This document shows, one piece after another, positions 48,901 through 63,961 of a stretch of DNA of 64,000 nucleotides. Where the stretch lies: positions 87,501 to 151,500 of the forward strand of contig OY718803.1 of assembly GCA_963070105.1 (NCBI GenBank), read 5' to 3'. Made by a program: the position numbers and the translations under genes. The DNA is from Litomosoides sigmodontis (taxonomy: Eukaryota; Nematoda; Chromadorea; Rhabditida; Onchocercidae). Under the pieces are notes generated by a model. The model was not told the DNA's origin and made no database searches. It was given only the letters and a program-made list of their open reading frames with translations. Positions within the stretch are counted from its first letter, which is position 1. Every line of letters begins with the position of its first letter.

Positions 48901-51222
48901 AAATGTGTAGTGGCAGCCGTCAGACTTCCATTTTCTCTCCTCACTTCTCTCGACCCTCCAACCTAGATGATTCATTTGCACTTATGAAAAAGCGGGTGTC
49001 TTTGAGAAGGTGATTGTGGCTTGGTTTTTGTCGATAGGTGTGAAACGATCGATGTTTAGAGAAAGCTGTGCATACAATGAAAGCGACTTCATTTTGCAGA
49101 GGCAGTGAGCGGACCGGTAGCGGCGACGGATGGTTCCGCTTACGTATACGCAGTTTTCTCAACACCCGAAAGCAATGTACGAATGTCAGCTATATGTGCC
49201 TATCGAATGGAAACGATCAAGCGGGTTTTTGACTATGGACACTTTAAAATTCAAAAAAATGTTCAAAGCTTTTGGGTACCTTACAGACCGCACGAAAGTA
49301 TACCCGTTCCAAGGCCTGGATCGGTAAGCCATATACTGTTAAATGTCCTCATCATAGGGTAGCAGCTCTCGTGTATGAGGTAAGGTACACTATAGTTTCA
49401 GTGCGTTGTGGATTCTTCAAAGTTATCGGAAAATATTGTTTCGTTCATTGTACGCAACCCACTGATGCATGAAGCGGTCCCTGCAATGCGTTCAAGACCA
49501 CTCCTCGTCCAAGGACCAGAACGTGCGTCATTCACGCAGATCACTGTTTTGCCAAAAGTTTGTGCTTCTATAACAAAGATTTTTAGATTTTTTTATTTGT
49601 GCTTGACAGTCCAACTGAAAAAAGAATTCAGAATCAGAATGTAGTGAAACCAGTTTTTTGCTACATGCACCTGCAGACTCTGCAGTTGTACTTCATTTGA
49701 CCAAATTTACATAGCCAAATATCATTTCAAAATGATCTCAGCATCATCATCCCGTCTGCCTGAATTTCTGTAATTCCTTTTGTGGCAGGGAAAGCTTTGC
49801 CATTGTTTCGTTTCAAATTCTTTCAAATCGTTGAAAGAAATTAAAATTTAATTACTCCTTCATTACCAGTGGAAGAGAATAATAAGTAGCAAATTTAGCT
49901 TTAATTGAGACAAAATATCTCGTCTAAATATTTTATTTCTCTTCTAGGTGCACTCGGTAAAAAAAAGGGAAACGCATAATGCCTTGTACATTGGTACCTC
50001 GGATGGACGTGTTCTGAAGCTCTACGACCCCGAGGATGGTCCTACGACAGTCGTCCAATCAGTAAAAGTTTTCTCCAGAAATTTACCGATTGTTAATTTG
50101 ATGGCTACCAATGACCAGGTGATGAAGCATCTGATTGTGTTATCTGCTAGTTTTTGAAACTTTTCTGACGCTTACGATTAGATGATTGGTGAAAAGAAAT
50201 TTGATGAAAGTTCATTTGGTTGTTTGACATCAAACAAAAGTGGAAAACGTTTGACATTTCCTAATTTCTTTCACACTTGTTAATATGAATTTCTAGTTGA
50301 TTGTGGTCAGTTCGGACGAAATAGCGGCAATTCCATTAGAATACTGTTCGGAACAGCGAAGCTGTGCAGGTTGCGTGCACCTGCAAGACGCGCATTGCGC
50401 ATGGGATTTGGATAGCGCGCGTTGTATTCGCGGAAGCACGTGGTCGGGGAGAAATGTCGTCCAAAACGTACTTCAGGGACAATCGGAACAGTGTCCCGAA
50501 GGTATCGTGGACCCCGACTACTATACAATTGATGGTAATGAGTGTGTGTGTTTTAGTGCCTCTGACGCCATCATGTACAGATATGTGAAGATTCCCGATC
50601 ACTTGCTCCCCCCTCTCTTTCTGCGTCGTTAAGCCGTCTTTTATTGAAAATTGCTTCCTTTGTTCATGTAGAAGTGAAATTTAGAGTTGCATTCGGAACG
50701 GGTCATTTCGACGGATGAAAAAGCAAGTAATTTCGGTAGTGAACGGCTTGTGATAGCTGTGCTGACAACGATGATTATTGCCTCTGCCTGCGGCTTCCTT
50801 GCAGGCTATCGGCTGTCCAGGTGGAAGCTATTACAGGATGGCCAGCCTCACTCATCCAGTTCTTCCACAGGTAATTTTTCCAGTTACTCTTCATGTGGAC
50901 TTTGCGCTTTAGCAACAGCAATCAGGATTCACTGTTTTCATATATAGGGAGTTATGATTCGTATGGACGTGCTCGATTAACACGTCACGATTCCCTGGCT
51001 GGTGCCAAGCTGGAGCATGTTTATGGTGCAGGACCCGGGAAGGATGCAGCAGTGTCGCTGGTTTCCGCCATGCCTCAGAATGGTACACTATTTTTGAAGC
51101 GTGCGTCAAATATCAATCCTGCCTTTGCAACAGGGAAAGTTTCTGCGGAAAAAAATTACATAACATGTTTGAATAACAGTACGCTGCCAAGGGACTATAA
51201 AGTTAAAAAAGTTTATTTATAG
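43198..51222 (+). CDS. smp-1: Class-1 transmembrane semaphorin (SMP-1 type)
   Basis: Fourteen exons: 43198-43300, 46060-46183, 46877-46922, 47358-47420, 47514-47663, 47814-47991, 48353-48444, 48676-48814, 49100-49323, 49402-49557, 49948-50118, 50297-50534, 50685-50870 and 50948-51222. They join in phase to 714 aa, close to C. elegans SMP-1. A signal peptide ([18 protein letters not shown]) is followed by the sema domain with hallmark blocks [68 protein letters not shown] and [18 protein letters not shown] domain (about 499-550, [20 protein letters not shown]), a transmembrane helix (about 583-603) and a cytoplasmic tail of about 110 aa follow. There is no Ig domain, as in class 1. It should be a membrane ligand for plexin A in axon guidance and epidermal morphogenesis. 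Intron 1 is 2.8 kb and may be regulatory. The exon-1 assignment rests on the signal peptide and matching phase. Confidence 0.94.
43972..43985. promoter_or_regulatory. Palindrome with overlapping E-boxes in smp-1 intron 1
   Basis: GTGACACGTGTCAC is a perfect 14-base palindrome. It contains CACGTG, and a second CACGTG at 43969-43974 overlaps its left end. Such sites bind bHLH or bHLH-ZIP dimers. Its position in the long first intron of the semaphorin gene suggests an enhancer; this is inference. Confidence 0.4.
45889..45937. repeat. (AC)n microsatellite
   Basis: About 24 AC units with one G interruption, in smp-1 intron 1. The Cys/Val-rich minus-strand frame across it is an artefact. Confidence 0.97.
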
Positions 51223-53801
<2,579 letters not shown>

Positions 53802-56800
53802 TCAAAGCAGTGGAGGCAAAACGTGCTCGGGGATGGGGCCCTGATCGGCCAGGAAATGGGCGGCGTAGCGGGAGTCGTCTTCTGCGCTCGTCAGGTATCG
53901 CTCTCCACCCAACCGCAGCTCCAGTCGTCTTAGGTCCATGTAAACTTCCGTTCCAATCAGCCATTCGTGCTTCATGCACTCATCGATCGACAACCGCTCT
54001 TCGATCTGAAAGTGCCCGTGGCTCACATCGGCTTCCACTAGACTGTACAAGAAAGAACACACAACGTGAACGTAGATGCTGGTCAGCGGTACACAGGCGC
54101 ACGAGTCAGCTCTACAACATGGCTGTTACCTTTACTTTAAGCAGTCTCTGAATCAGGTCAATAGCTTCGCGTGATATTCGTTGCCAAGGCTCTGTTGGAA
54201 ACATGAAGGCAGCATTCTGTATTTGCTCAGCGATTTCTTCCCCATCGTTGAACGGAAATGTACCGCTCAGTGTTACATAAATTATCACACCGACGGACCA
54301 CATATCGAGTGACTTGTTGTATCCTACAAATCACATTTACATTCAGTGAGAGGAGCGAGCAGTTCCTGTTCCGGAACATAACATGTGCCAAAGTTAACCT
54401 CGTTTCTGGAGAACTTCTGGGGCTAAATAAGCCGGCGTGCCAACAATCGTTTTCCTGAAATGCATGAACCGCGTGAGCTGGTGATCCCTACAGCTTTATA
54501 ACATGTTGCCATTGTCTCCCTTCCCTTCCTCCCTGTTCGCTCAACTAAGTATTTTACAAGTCAAACTTCACAATGAAATGTGGAAATGCCTGAATTGAGC
54601 ATCGCCGATAAATCGAGCATAGCCAAAGTCGCAGAGTTTTGTTTGAGGGAACGCATCGACGAGATCAGACAATAAGACATTTTCGGGTTTGAGATCGCAA
54701 TGCGCGATTCCCTTCGAATGTAGATATCGTAGGGCGCACAAAATTTGCATAATCAAGAACTTGGTAACTCGTTCATCCAAACGACCCGCAGCCTAAAATG
54801 AGCAGCGAAGTGGTAAAACGGCAGTAGTGGTGTGCGGCATGTTCAGCACACTCAATTCTTTTCCGTTGTCAGGCGTGCGGACGTAACTTGGAAAATTCTC
54901 CCCAACTAAATCTCTGCCGCAGCAGCGCGCGCCACTGCAATAGTCGGATTGTACTTCTTTCCGGCAGTTATACACATCGTATGTTTCGTGGCTTACCTGA
55001 CTTAAAATCATTTCCAACATGTCACCGTTCATTTTCTCCATTACAACAAAAATTTTGTCCTTTGTTTCGAACATCGATTCCAGTTTGATAATGCCACGGT
55101 GGTTAATTGACTGCAAGATTGCTACTTCACTTCGAAGTGTTTCCACCCCGGCTGCTGACTTCTTCGAAAACCGATCCTTTGCTATTACCTGAATTGCAAT
55201 CCGGAAGCGTATTTCCTATCTCTTCATGCCTCCATTCCTATATCAAAAATCTGAACCTTCACAGTTAGCTCGAACACATCGAACTTTTCTTATCTTTTGC
55301 AATACACATACATGTAACAAAGCAGTTGAGCTATTTGCGATCATTATGTTCATTAGTGTTATCCTTAGTTTTTTACTGCTGGTAAATCGTGAAATAAAGA
55401 AAGAAGTGGAGTGCGGTGTGAATTGAAATTTAAAACTGTTCAAGAACTAACTTTTACAGCAATTTCACGTCCACTTTGACGATGCACACCTGCATAGACG
55501 GTGCCAAACTGTCCGGATCCAAGTGTTTGATCACCCAAAACCTGATGAAAAAGTTTCTCTCTCTCTCCCTGATTCTTTCCGAAAAAAAAAGTTTGGCAGT
55601 GTTGGCAAACTTTCGTTGTGAAAATGAAATTACAATTTGTAAAAAATGGGTTGAAAAGCGCATCAAATTCAGTTATAGTTTGGCGACAGCGAATGCTGTT
55701 GAAATTCACTCGGCACTCGATAAAACCAACCTGGTATAACTCGGTGAATTGCAATGCAGGTTCCGTGTTGGACGAATCATTCCTAGATGGTGGTGGCCGC
55801 AGCGCCTGTTGCAGAGCCTAGAAAAACCTTTTTCATCACTAACATTCAGGTCTTAATTACTCCTGCCGCTCAATCAAAACATGGATGGCTGTGATGAAAA
55901 ATAATTTCTTGAGAATCGGTGGAGAAGCTTCGTGGAAGAAATGTATCAGACAAGAGGTCACCTGAAACCACATCTGCGCATTAGAATTACTTTTCGAATT
56001 AGCGTGACGTGGCACTTTCGAAGGAGGAGCACCATACACATCTAAATTTTCACCCACGCAATACACCATATGTGACGTGGTACGGATTTCGAAGCAGTGA
56101 GCAGGAAAGCTAGAAATCGTGCTTAGTTTGAATGAACAATATCGATCACTGTTATAAGTTCATGATCCTAACGTTGAAGGAATTCTGCAGATCAATTTAG
56201 GTAACACATTTTCAAGTTCTTAAAATTAACACCGACAGGGCAATCAAGATTGCTAAAACTCTCTCACAATGAGACTAAAAATAAAATAAATGAATGAATA
56301 GCGACAAACCTAGAATGTACAGGAGGTCCATTATACGGTGTCAGAACCATTATACTACCAAGTGGAATTGTCCGATAAATACGATGTGGATTTACACCTA
56401 GTTTAATAAGTTTTTTAAGTCTCCAACTTGATGTTAAAAATGGAGGAAATTTAACTTTTAATTTAATGCAATTTTTGCCTTCCTTCAAAATTTCTACCAT
56501 TGCCGCACTATAAGTAGGGATTTAATTAAAATGCTGCATTGCAATTACGTATTACACTACCTTCATTATATTCATTATACATGTTAATAGCACCGCCTGT
56601 AAGGATCCAGTAGTGCCTCAGGCGCCGTTCCGGTTGGTCAAGCATGAAGTGGATCATCCAACCTTCGACTGTTGGTTGTCGATTAATGATTCTTGTTGAC
56701 GCTTGTCCTTTAAATTGATGCAATTAGATGAATTGTTAAGCGCCGGTGCATTGACGAAATGTAGCGAGAAACCTGGCAAACGAGCGAGCGGTATCATTGA

Positions 56801-58707
56801 ATCGTTCTCTGGATGCGTTCCGGCTTCGTCGCAAGCCGAGGAAAGCAGCGATGTGTCATCGTCAACACTTAATTGGTCGAACGAAGGCGTTATCGCACCA
56901 TCTGCTATTTGACAATTCATTGGTAACAATGAAGCACATTTCCTGTGCACATTAACCTGAAATGAGATGATCGTTTACGGCTACGACAAGAAAGTTGAAC
57001 AAAAATCTGAAGCAAAATTTTTCCGGAAAAGGAAGGTAAGGTCGGCGGATGCTGATGCTGAACAACTGAAAGGTGAAGGCTAGTTAGCAAGGCTAGCCAA
57101 GCGTCACATCAGTTGCGTCACTTGCAGTTGCGCAATTCTCGCTCCGCCTGTGCCTTCCTTCCTCTCCCTTCAAATACCTTGCAATCGCGGCAGCGCAATC
57201 CCTGCTTCATCAGGCCAATTAACATTTTATCGCACACTTTACAAATTGTCAGCGTCTTGTAGTTATGTACAGCCAGTGTGTGCGGCAACGCGAATGAGGT
57301 ATCTTGCTGGCACCGAAGGTCATCTGCAGATAACAGAGCAGCAATCAGTTAATCACCAAAGCACCACACCGCTCAAGTCAGTTCCGTCCTCACTACGCTT
57401 TCCGCTCTCCGCAAAAAAAATTCACTGAATGGATGGAAATGGTACACATCACCTGTGCTTGCCGTACTTGGAAGAACTGCGGTTTGGTTATTCTTCGCAC
57501 AATTATTCCTTGGCGCAAATGCACATTTTTTATGAAAATTACATCTACAAAAGTTCCGCATCTTTCTCAGACACAAATCCACAATGCCAACAACATTTGA
57601 GAAAATCATTTTTGATGAAAACTAAAAGCTTCTTGAATATAGAAAAATTGGGTACCGGCATTTGGCACACTGCAAACCCTGTTTGATTAAGCCCACTAGT
57701 ATTTCACCGCAATAGTCGCAAAATGTTGGAGTCATATATGACGTAACGGCAAGCACGTGAGGACGTGTTGGTCGTTCGTTACGGTTTATCAGAATTATTT
57801 CCACATTGCAACCATTATCCTAAGGTCGGTTTTCTCAAGGCACGTCACAATAATATTCCAGCATTTCACCTTAGTGACAAAATGACAAAAGGTCGTTGAA
57901 GAGAAGGATGAAAATCTGCGCAACGTATGCTTCCACGGTCAACTTAAAATTTCCCTAGCTTCCGGAAACTGTTTCAGGAATTTAATGCTTGAAGTGGAGT
58001 AGAAATACCAGTTGTGTGAGTGAAGCCAAGTGCTGCAGCATGTTTGGAGAGTTATAATCATGCCTGAACAAATGTACCTCACATCCGCCAGCTAATTTAC
58101 CGTCGCAATGCTTCTCAGCCACCTGTTTCGCACGCTCACATAGTGATTCAAATTGCTAAAATAAAAAAAATTACTTCTGCAATGAAGTTTTGTTTTTTTA
58201 ATTCACATTTTCTAAAATTTGTTGCTCAACTTTTCCTACTACAGCGAAATGCATGCAATTCAACAAGGATTTCACCACTGTGCCAGGCTGCCGAAGTGTC
58301 GGTGGAGTGAAGAGGTTGAATGAACTTAGCTCCTTCCGAAGGTATGCCTCACCGTTGTACTTCTCAGCGAAAACCTCACCTGTGTCTCTGAGGGCTACCA
58401 AGACTTTCCAAATTCTCCAGGCAATAAGCATCGGGATATACCAGAACATCGTGGTGATACATCACGTATTTCACCGTAGTGTCTGCTTCGCCACATTTTC
58501 CCAAGTGTCTGATTGCTTTAGGATGTGACTTATTGAAATTCAGATAGATCAAACCTGTGGGTTATCAGATCGTTCCAGAACCAGCACTTCCTTCAGCGAA
58601 CCATACTGAAGAGTTATTGATATCCTTCGATCTTCCCAACTATCCATTGCTGCTACGTCATCACTGTTATCACTAATGCCAGAGTTATTAGTGTTGCTGC
58701 TATTCAT
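53802..58707 (-). CDS. dkf-1: Protein kinase D, DKF-1 type
   Basis: Sixteen minus-strand exons: 58707-58555, 58155-58009, 57819-57656, 57544-57453, 57323-57178, 56956-56773, 56707-56549, 56397-56310, 56109-55962, 55817-55731, 55541-55452, 55188-54997, 54792-54590, 54454-54399, 54323-54130 and 54005-53802. They join in phase to 768 aa. Order: ubiquitin-like N-terminal region ([14 protein letters not shown]), C1a (about 121-170, [20 protein letters not shown]), C1b (about 200-249, [20 protein letters not shown]), PH domain (about 308-440, EGWMIHF to QMWFQ) and kinase (about 457-710). The kinase has [12 protein letters not shown]486, the PKD hallmark [11 protein letters not shown] (D583), DFG at 605, [11 protein letters not shown] and [23 protein letters not shown]1 domains bind diacylglycerol/phorbol ester and recruit the kinase to membranes downstream of PLC and PKC. 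The activation loop keeps only one phospho-acceptor (T620), as I recall for C. elegans DKF-1. Intron 13 has a GC donor. The start follows an acceptor ending at 58730. Confidence 0.95.
54455..54589 (-). other. GC-AG intron in dkf-1 (intron 13)
   Basis: The 5' splice site reads CAATTCAG|GCATTT on the minus strand and the 3' site is TTTCAG|GAAAACG. Using GC gives [12 protein letters not shown], which aligns exactly with the PKD activation loop. The nearest usable downstream GT would insert extra residues into that loop. Confidence 0.7.
58156..58554. other. dkf-1 intron 1, with chance open frames
   Basis: A 399-base intron that is open in frames on both strands. The minus-strand frame contains [10 protein letters not shown], but it cannot be placed between exons 1 and 2 in phase, and the true counterpart of that region is in exon 2. 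Confidence 0.6.
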
Positions 58708-60459
<1,752 letters not shown>

Positions 60460-60886
60460 CTCTTTGACCGCTATATGCTGTATCTGAATTTAATTGAAAT
60501 GATAATTTTGACCATTGCAATTTGAAGATTTTTTGACTGTTGAAAAATTGTGTTTTCAGTTAGAATTTTTACTTATATTTCCGTTGATGGAACAAATTCT
60601 CCGCCGCTAGTGGGAAAAGGAAATAGTAATAGGTGGAGAGATTGAAATCATTTGTAGGTAGCTTTTGGTGGTAATAATATATAGTAATAACATGAGGCAA
60701 TAATGTGTAGTACTGATATGACAAAACGCACGTGTGTTGAAAACGATGATGAGCAGCACACAGGCGTACGTGTGTGTCCATCGCACGAAAGTGAGAAGGC
60801 GAGTAACTACGCAACCCTACATATGAATCTGGCTTTAAATATCACTAAGCACAAATCCAACTGTAATTCCAAGAACAAAAAAAGGA

Positions 60887-60930
60887 TGGCCGAGGTGAGG
60901 TTCGAACTCACGACCTTCAGATTATGAGAC
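60887..60930 (-). pseudogene. 3' half of elongator tRNA-Met (CAT)
   Basis: The minus strand reads GTCTCATAATCTGAAGG, giving a CAT anticodon in its loop and the 3' anticodon strand. It continues through a perfect T-arm (GTGAG-TTCGAAC-CTCAC), a 3' acceptor strand CTCGGCC and discriminator A. A run of seven T (pol III terminator, 60877-60883) follows three bases later. The 5' half is missing: no GGCCGAG acceptor partner, no D-arm, and the bases before the anticodon do not pair with CTGA. It is a truncated tRNA copy or tRNA-derived insertion, not a working gene. Confidence 0.8.
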
Positions 60931-61551
60931 AATTGGACAATGGTGGTGGTGGTCTGAGTGGTACGGCGGAAAGGTTGTAGTGAAATTAGCGGAGTGGAGC
61001 AGTCTATGATTGGTTAGTTGGATGGAGAGATAAGTGAGCGAATGAGTGGTAGTGGTAGTACAGTACACTTTACAGCAATTTGCGCATTTGTCGCACTTAC
61101 ATCATTTCAAGAATGGACTGAATTGATCGGTCCCGTGTTCGTTGTGTTATCTACTCCCACTTCTTACATGAAAGTTAATCCTGCCTTATTGGTTTTATAG
61201 ACTCGCCGCTCCTTCAAGATGTGAAGGAAAGAGATGACCGTCTAGTACTTTTATCATCCAACTATCAACACTTCACTGGTGTCCACTTTACTGCAGCAAA
61301 CCATTCATCAGAAGTCGCAATTATAAAATGTGGAAAAATACTCTTTTATGAATATTTAACTTTGAAATACTTAAAGTCAAAAAGCAAGGCACTGCTTCCC
61401 AATTTCGCTTACTAAATCTTCAAGAACTGGACGTGCCATTATCGCTACTGTAGTCGTCCACTGCGTTACTTTGAAAAATAGTGATCGATTACGTCACTTC
61501 ATTTTCATCACAAGGGCTAAATGGCGGACTGAGATGATGGAGCGAAGAGAA

Positions 61552-61579
61552 GCAATTAATCCATCCATGGATTAATTGC
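61552..61579. other. 28-base near-perfect palindrome
   Basis: The arms GCAATTAATCCAT and ATGGATTAATTGC (13 bases each) are perfect reverse complements around a CC spacer. The ATTAATCC cores resemble paired homeodomain (TAAT/TAATCC) sites. Confidence 0.5.
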
Positions 61580-62338
61580 TGAACGAAGAAGATGATAGGA
61601 TGCGACACCTTTCTAGCCTTGAACTGCCGCGCAACCAGCTTCGCAGCTGGCAAACGATGCAGGTCTACGTCGTAGGCAACACGTGCTTGCAATTCTACCA
61701 CATTTAGAACCGTTGTATTATAGTCTACCTCGTTGAAAATTTTGAAATAGAATACGTGTTGCAATTGAAAATGAGTGGGAAGAGGTATGCGGGTGAAAAA
61801 TCATCCTAAGCACTCCTCACATCAGCATCTTTTACGCCAACACAATAAATGAGTAAAACACACTTCGACTGAAATGATTGGAGAGAGAGAGAGAGAGACG
61901 GAAAAGAATTATCTTGAATAACAACAAAACACGGGCTTTATGCCAATTGTGGAATAATTGAAATGAAAGCCTCATATCCGCGCAGCTCAAAATAGGCGAT
62001 TATTTCACTCGAGATTGTTTGAGCGCTTTACTGCTTCCCTTCTGTCATTAAATTTTTCTGAAATGGAGTGAGCAAGCTACGTGCAGCGACAGCAATTGGT
62101 AAAATGGAAAAAAGAATTCATCCCCAGCTATTTTAAAAATCGGTGGTCCTTTGTTATATGATTGATAGTTATAAGAAGAAATCAACAATTTTGGAAGAAT
62201 TATTTCTGCAGCGACGAATCACACAAATGTTCACTATCCGAAAGCACGTCATAAAATATATTTAATAAAGGTAAGTCGATGCAATTTTCCCTGAAGAGTT
62301 GAATTAAGTTTTAGTTTGTCCATTTATACCTTGAAATT

Positions 62339-62460
62339 AAGCATAAACATAAACAACGTAGAAATAAACAAAGACAACGTAAACATAAAACAACATAACA
62401 CAAACATAAAAAACATAACTAACATAAACAAAAACAATATAAAAATTTTTAACATAAATT
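62339..62460. repeat. Degenerate (ACATAA)n A-rich repeat
   Basis: Many loosely repeated ACATAA/AACAACGTA units without strict periodicity. Confidence 0.7.
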
Positions 62461-62929
62461 AATAGCTGAGAAGTTCAAATTCCTTGTTTCACGTTTCGGG
62501 CGTCTCTCATCTCTTATTCCCTCATTTGATTATCTCCCACATCTCTAAAGGCGAACGGAAGGTGATTAATGAACTATGCACGACAGGTAGGAAAAAAGCA
62601 GCCAGTAGCAAATTGATCGTCCAGTTATTTCATTTCCGTTCAATAACAGTTGATCAAATTTGTGGAAAAAAACTGTTTCCTACAAATGTTTAAGATCTAT
62701 TGTTTTCCTCTAATTTAAGTTTCAAAAATGAGCGAGCCGATTTCCTTTTAAATTATTTTATTGAAATTCCGATATTCGAATGGCACCAACAACAAATAGT
62801 CGATATTTTACTGATAAAAATCCTTGTTGATGATGAATCGGTTCCGGTTCCGTGAAAAGATGGCGAGTAGTTAAAGCTGAGCTTGGGAAATGTATTGGTT
62901 GTTGAAAGCGCAACCTAAGCTTGTTACAT

Positions 62930-63480
62930 CCACTTTTTGAACGATGTTGGATTACACGTGCTCTGCAACGCAACTTCCATCACACGCATCTTTTTCCCTA
63001 AATATAATTGATGCTTGACAACGGCACTTTTCCTCGTTTTCACCTCTCGTTTCGCACTGTTCAATGAAATTCCGCAGATCCGGCCGGACATCGGGCGGGT
63101 GTAAATGCGAGGGAACAATGCCTGTACGGTAAGGGCAGGGATTCCAACCCGTCTCCGTCTTCCGAACCAGGCATAGATTTAGTACAGCTATTCAGCTGTT
63201 TCATATGACGGATAAATAATTAACCTCTGTTTTGCAAAAATCAAAAATTGATTGGTCTTACTACAAGGACTGATCCGCTCAATGCCACACCACAGATCTG
63301 AAGTTCTTTATCGTTCATTTCCGCTTCTTCAAGCAGATAAAGAGCAAATTTCCAAAAAGACTCTTGGCAACTCTTGGTAATATTATTTTTAATTTGAAGT
63401 GCTATTTTATCATTGCAATGAAAAAAGGACAGAAAGGGATTGTGCCTGCAACTTTTAAGAAAAGAGTCCTGTCTGTCCAC
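62930..63480 (-). CDS. Possible unresolved minus-strand gene
   Basis: I do not recognise this. A frame ending at the GTAAGA donor that follows 63262 reads NITKSCQESFWKFALYLLEE then NDKELQICGVALSGSVLV and looks protein-like. To its left the minus strand is open in more than one frame. One frame, from an AAACAG acceptor near 63204, gives LNSCTKSMPGSEDGDGLESL and ends soon after. Another gives a Cys-containing stretch (GWNPCPYRTG, later NFIEQCETRGENEEKCRCQA, then a TAA). I cannot decide between them, so exon limits and even existence are uncertain. A plus-strand frame at 63440-63718 is an alternative reading of the locus. Confidence 0.25.
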
Positions 63481-63857
63481 TTACCGGAAACGATCATTTT
63501 ACAAAATAGTAAATCTACCAAATATTCACTTTGGTAGAACTCTTATTTATTGCTGTCATGATTTATTAGTACCATATTCCAACATCGTTCAAAAATTATT
63601 TCCACGATTGACTGAACTTACTCGGTGTGCACTTGCAAAATGCCAAGAAAGTAAAGTTCAGATATCACACTCAACTCTTTCAGCTGCTTCTATAAAAAAG
63701 TCTCCTGCTGATGAATGATCTTGTTATTTGGAAGTGCGAGGCTGCAAAGCGTTGAGTGGGGAAGTTCAATTCGAAATAAGCGAACGAACTGGTTTTCCTC
63801 AATTCCTAATTTAAGAGCAGTGAGAAAAAGGACCAGTGATTCCTTCCGTCCATCTCT

Positions 63858-63961
63858 CTATTTTTTATTTGCCACAGTTTCATAGAAAATGATTCCTTCC
63901 GCCTCACACCAAATACGTGCCATTGCATTAAACTGCTTTACGAAGAACTGCCTGGCAGCAT
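63858..63961 (-). CDS. Last exon of a gene entering from the right edge
   Basis: The minus strand has a good TATTTCAG acceptor followed by 33 codons and a TAG stop (63858-63860). The exon begins with two bases completing a split codon and reads AARQFFVKQFNAMARIW, then CEAEGIIFYETVANKK. Composition and splice context look coding. I do not recognise the family, and the upstream exons are outside the window. Confidence 0.5.

Larger units (their letters stand above)
60985..62757. other. Region without a supported gene
   Basis: Small frames at 61018-61200 and 61221-61415 (+) and 61489-61764 (-) have no recognised motif. It holds a 28-base palindrome at 61552-61579, a GA run near 61881-61898 and an A-rich degenerate repeat at 62339-62460. 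Confidence 0.5.

Noticed and set aside
58198..58528. Minus-strand frames in dkf-1 intron 1 containing [10 protein letters not shown]
   Set aside because: Resembled the PKD N-terminal region, but the true segment ([14 protein letters not shown]) is in exon 2 and the intron frame cannot be joined in phase.
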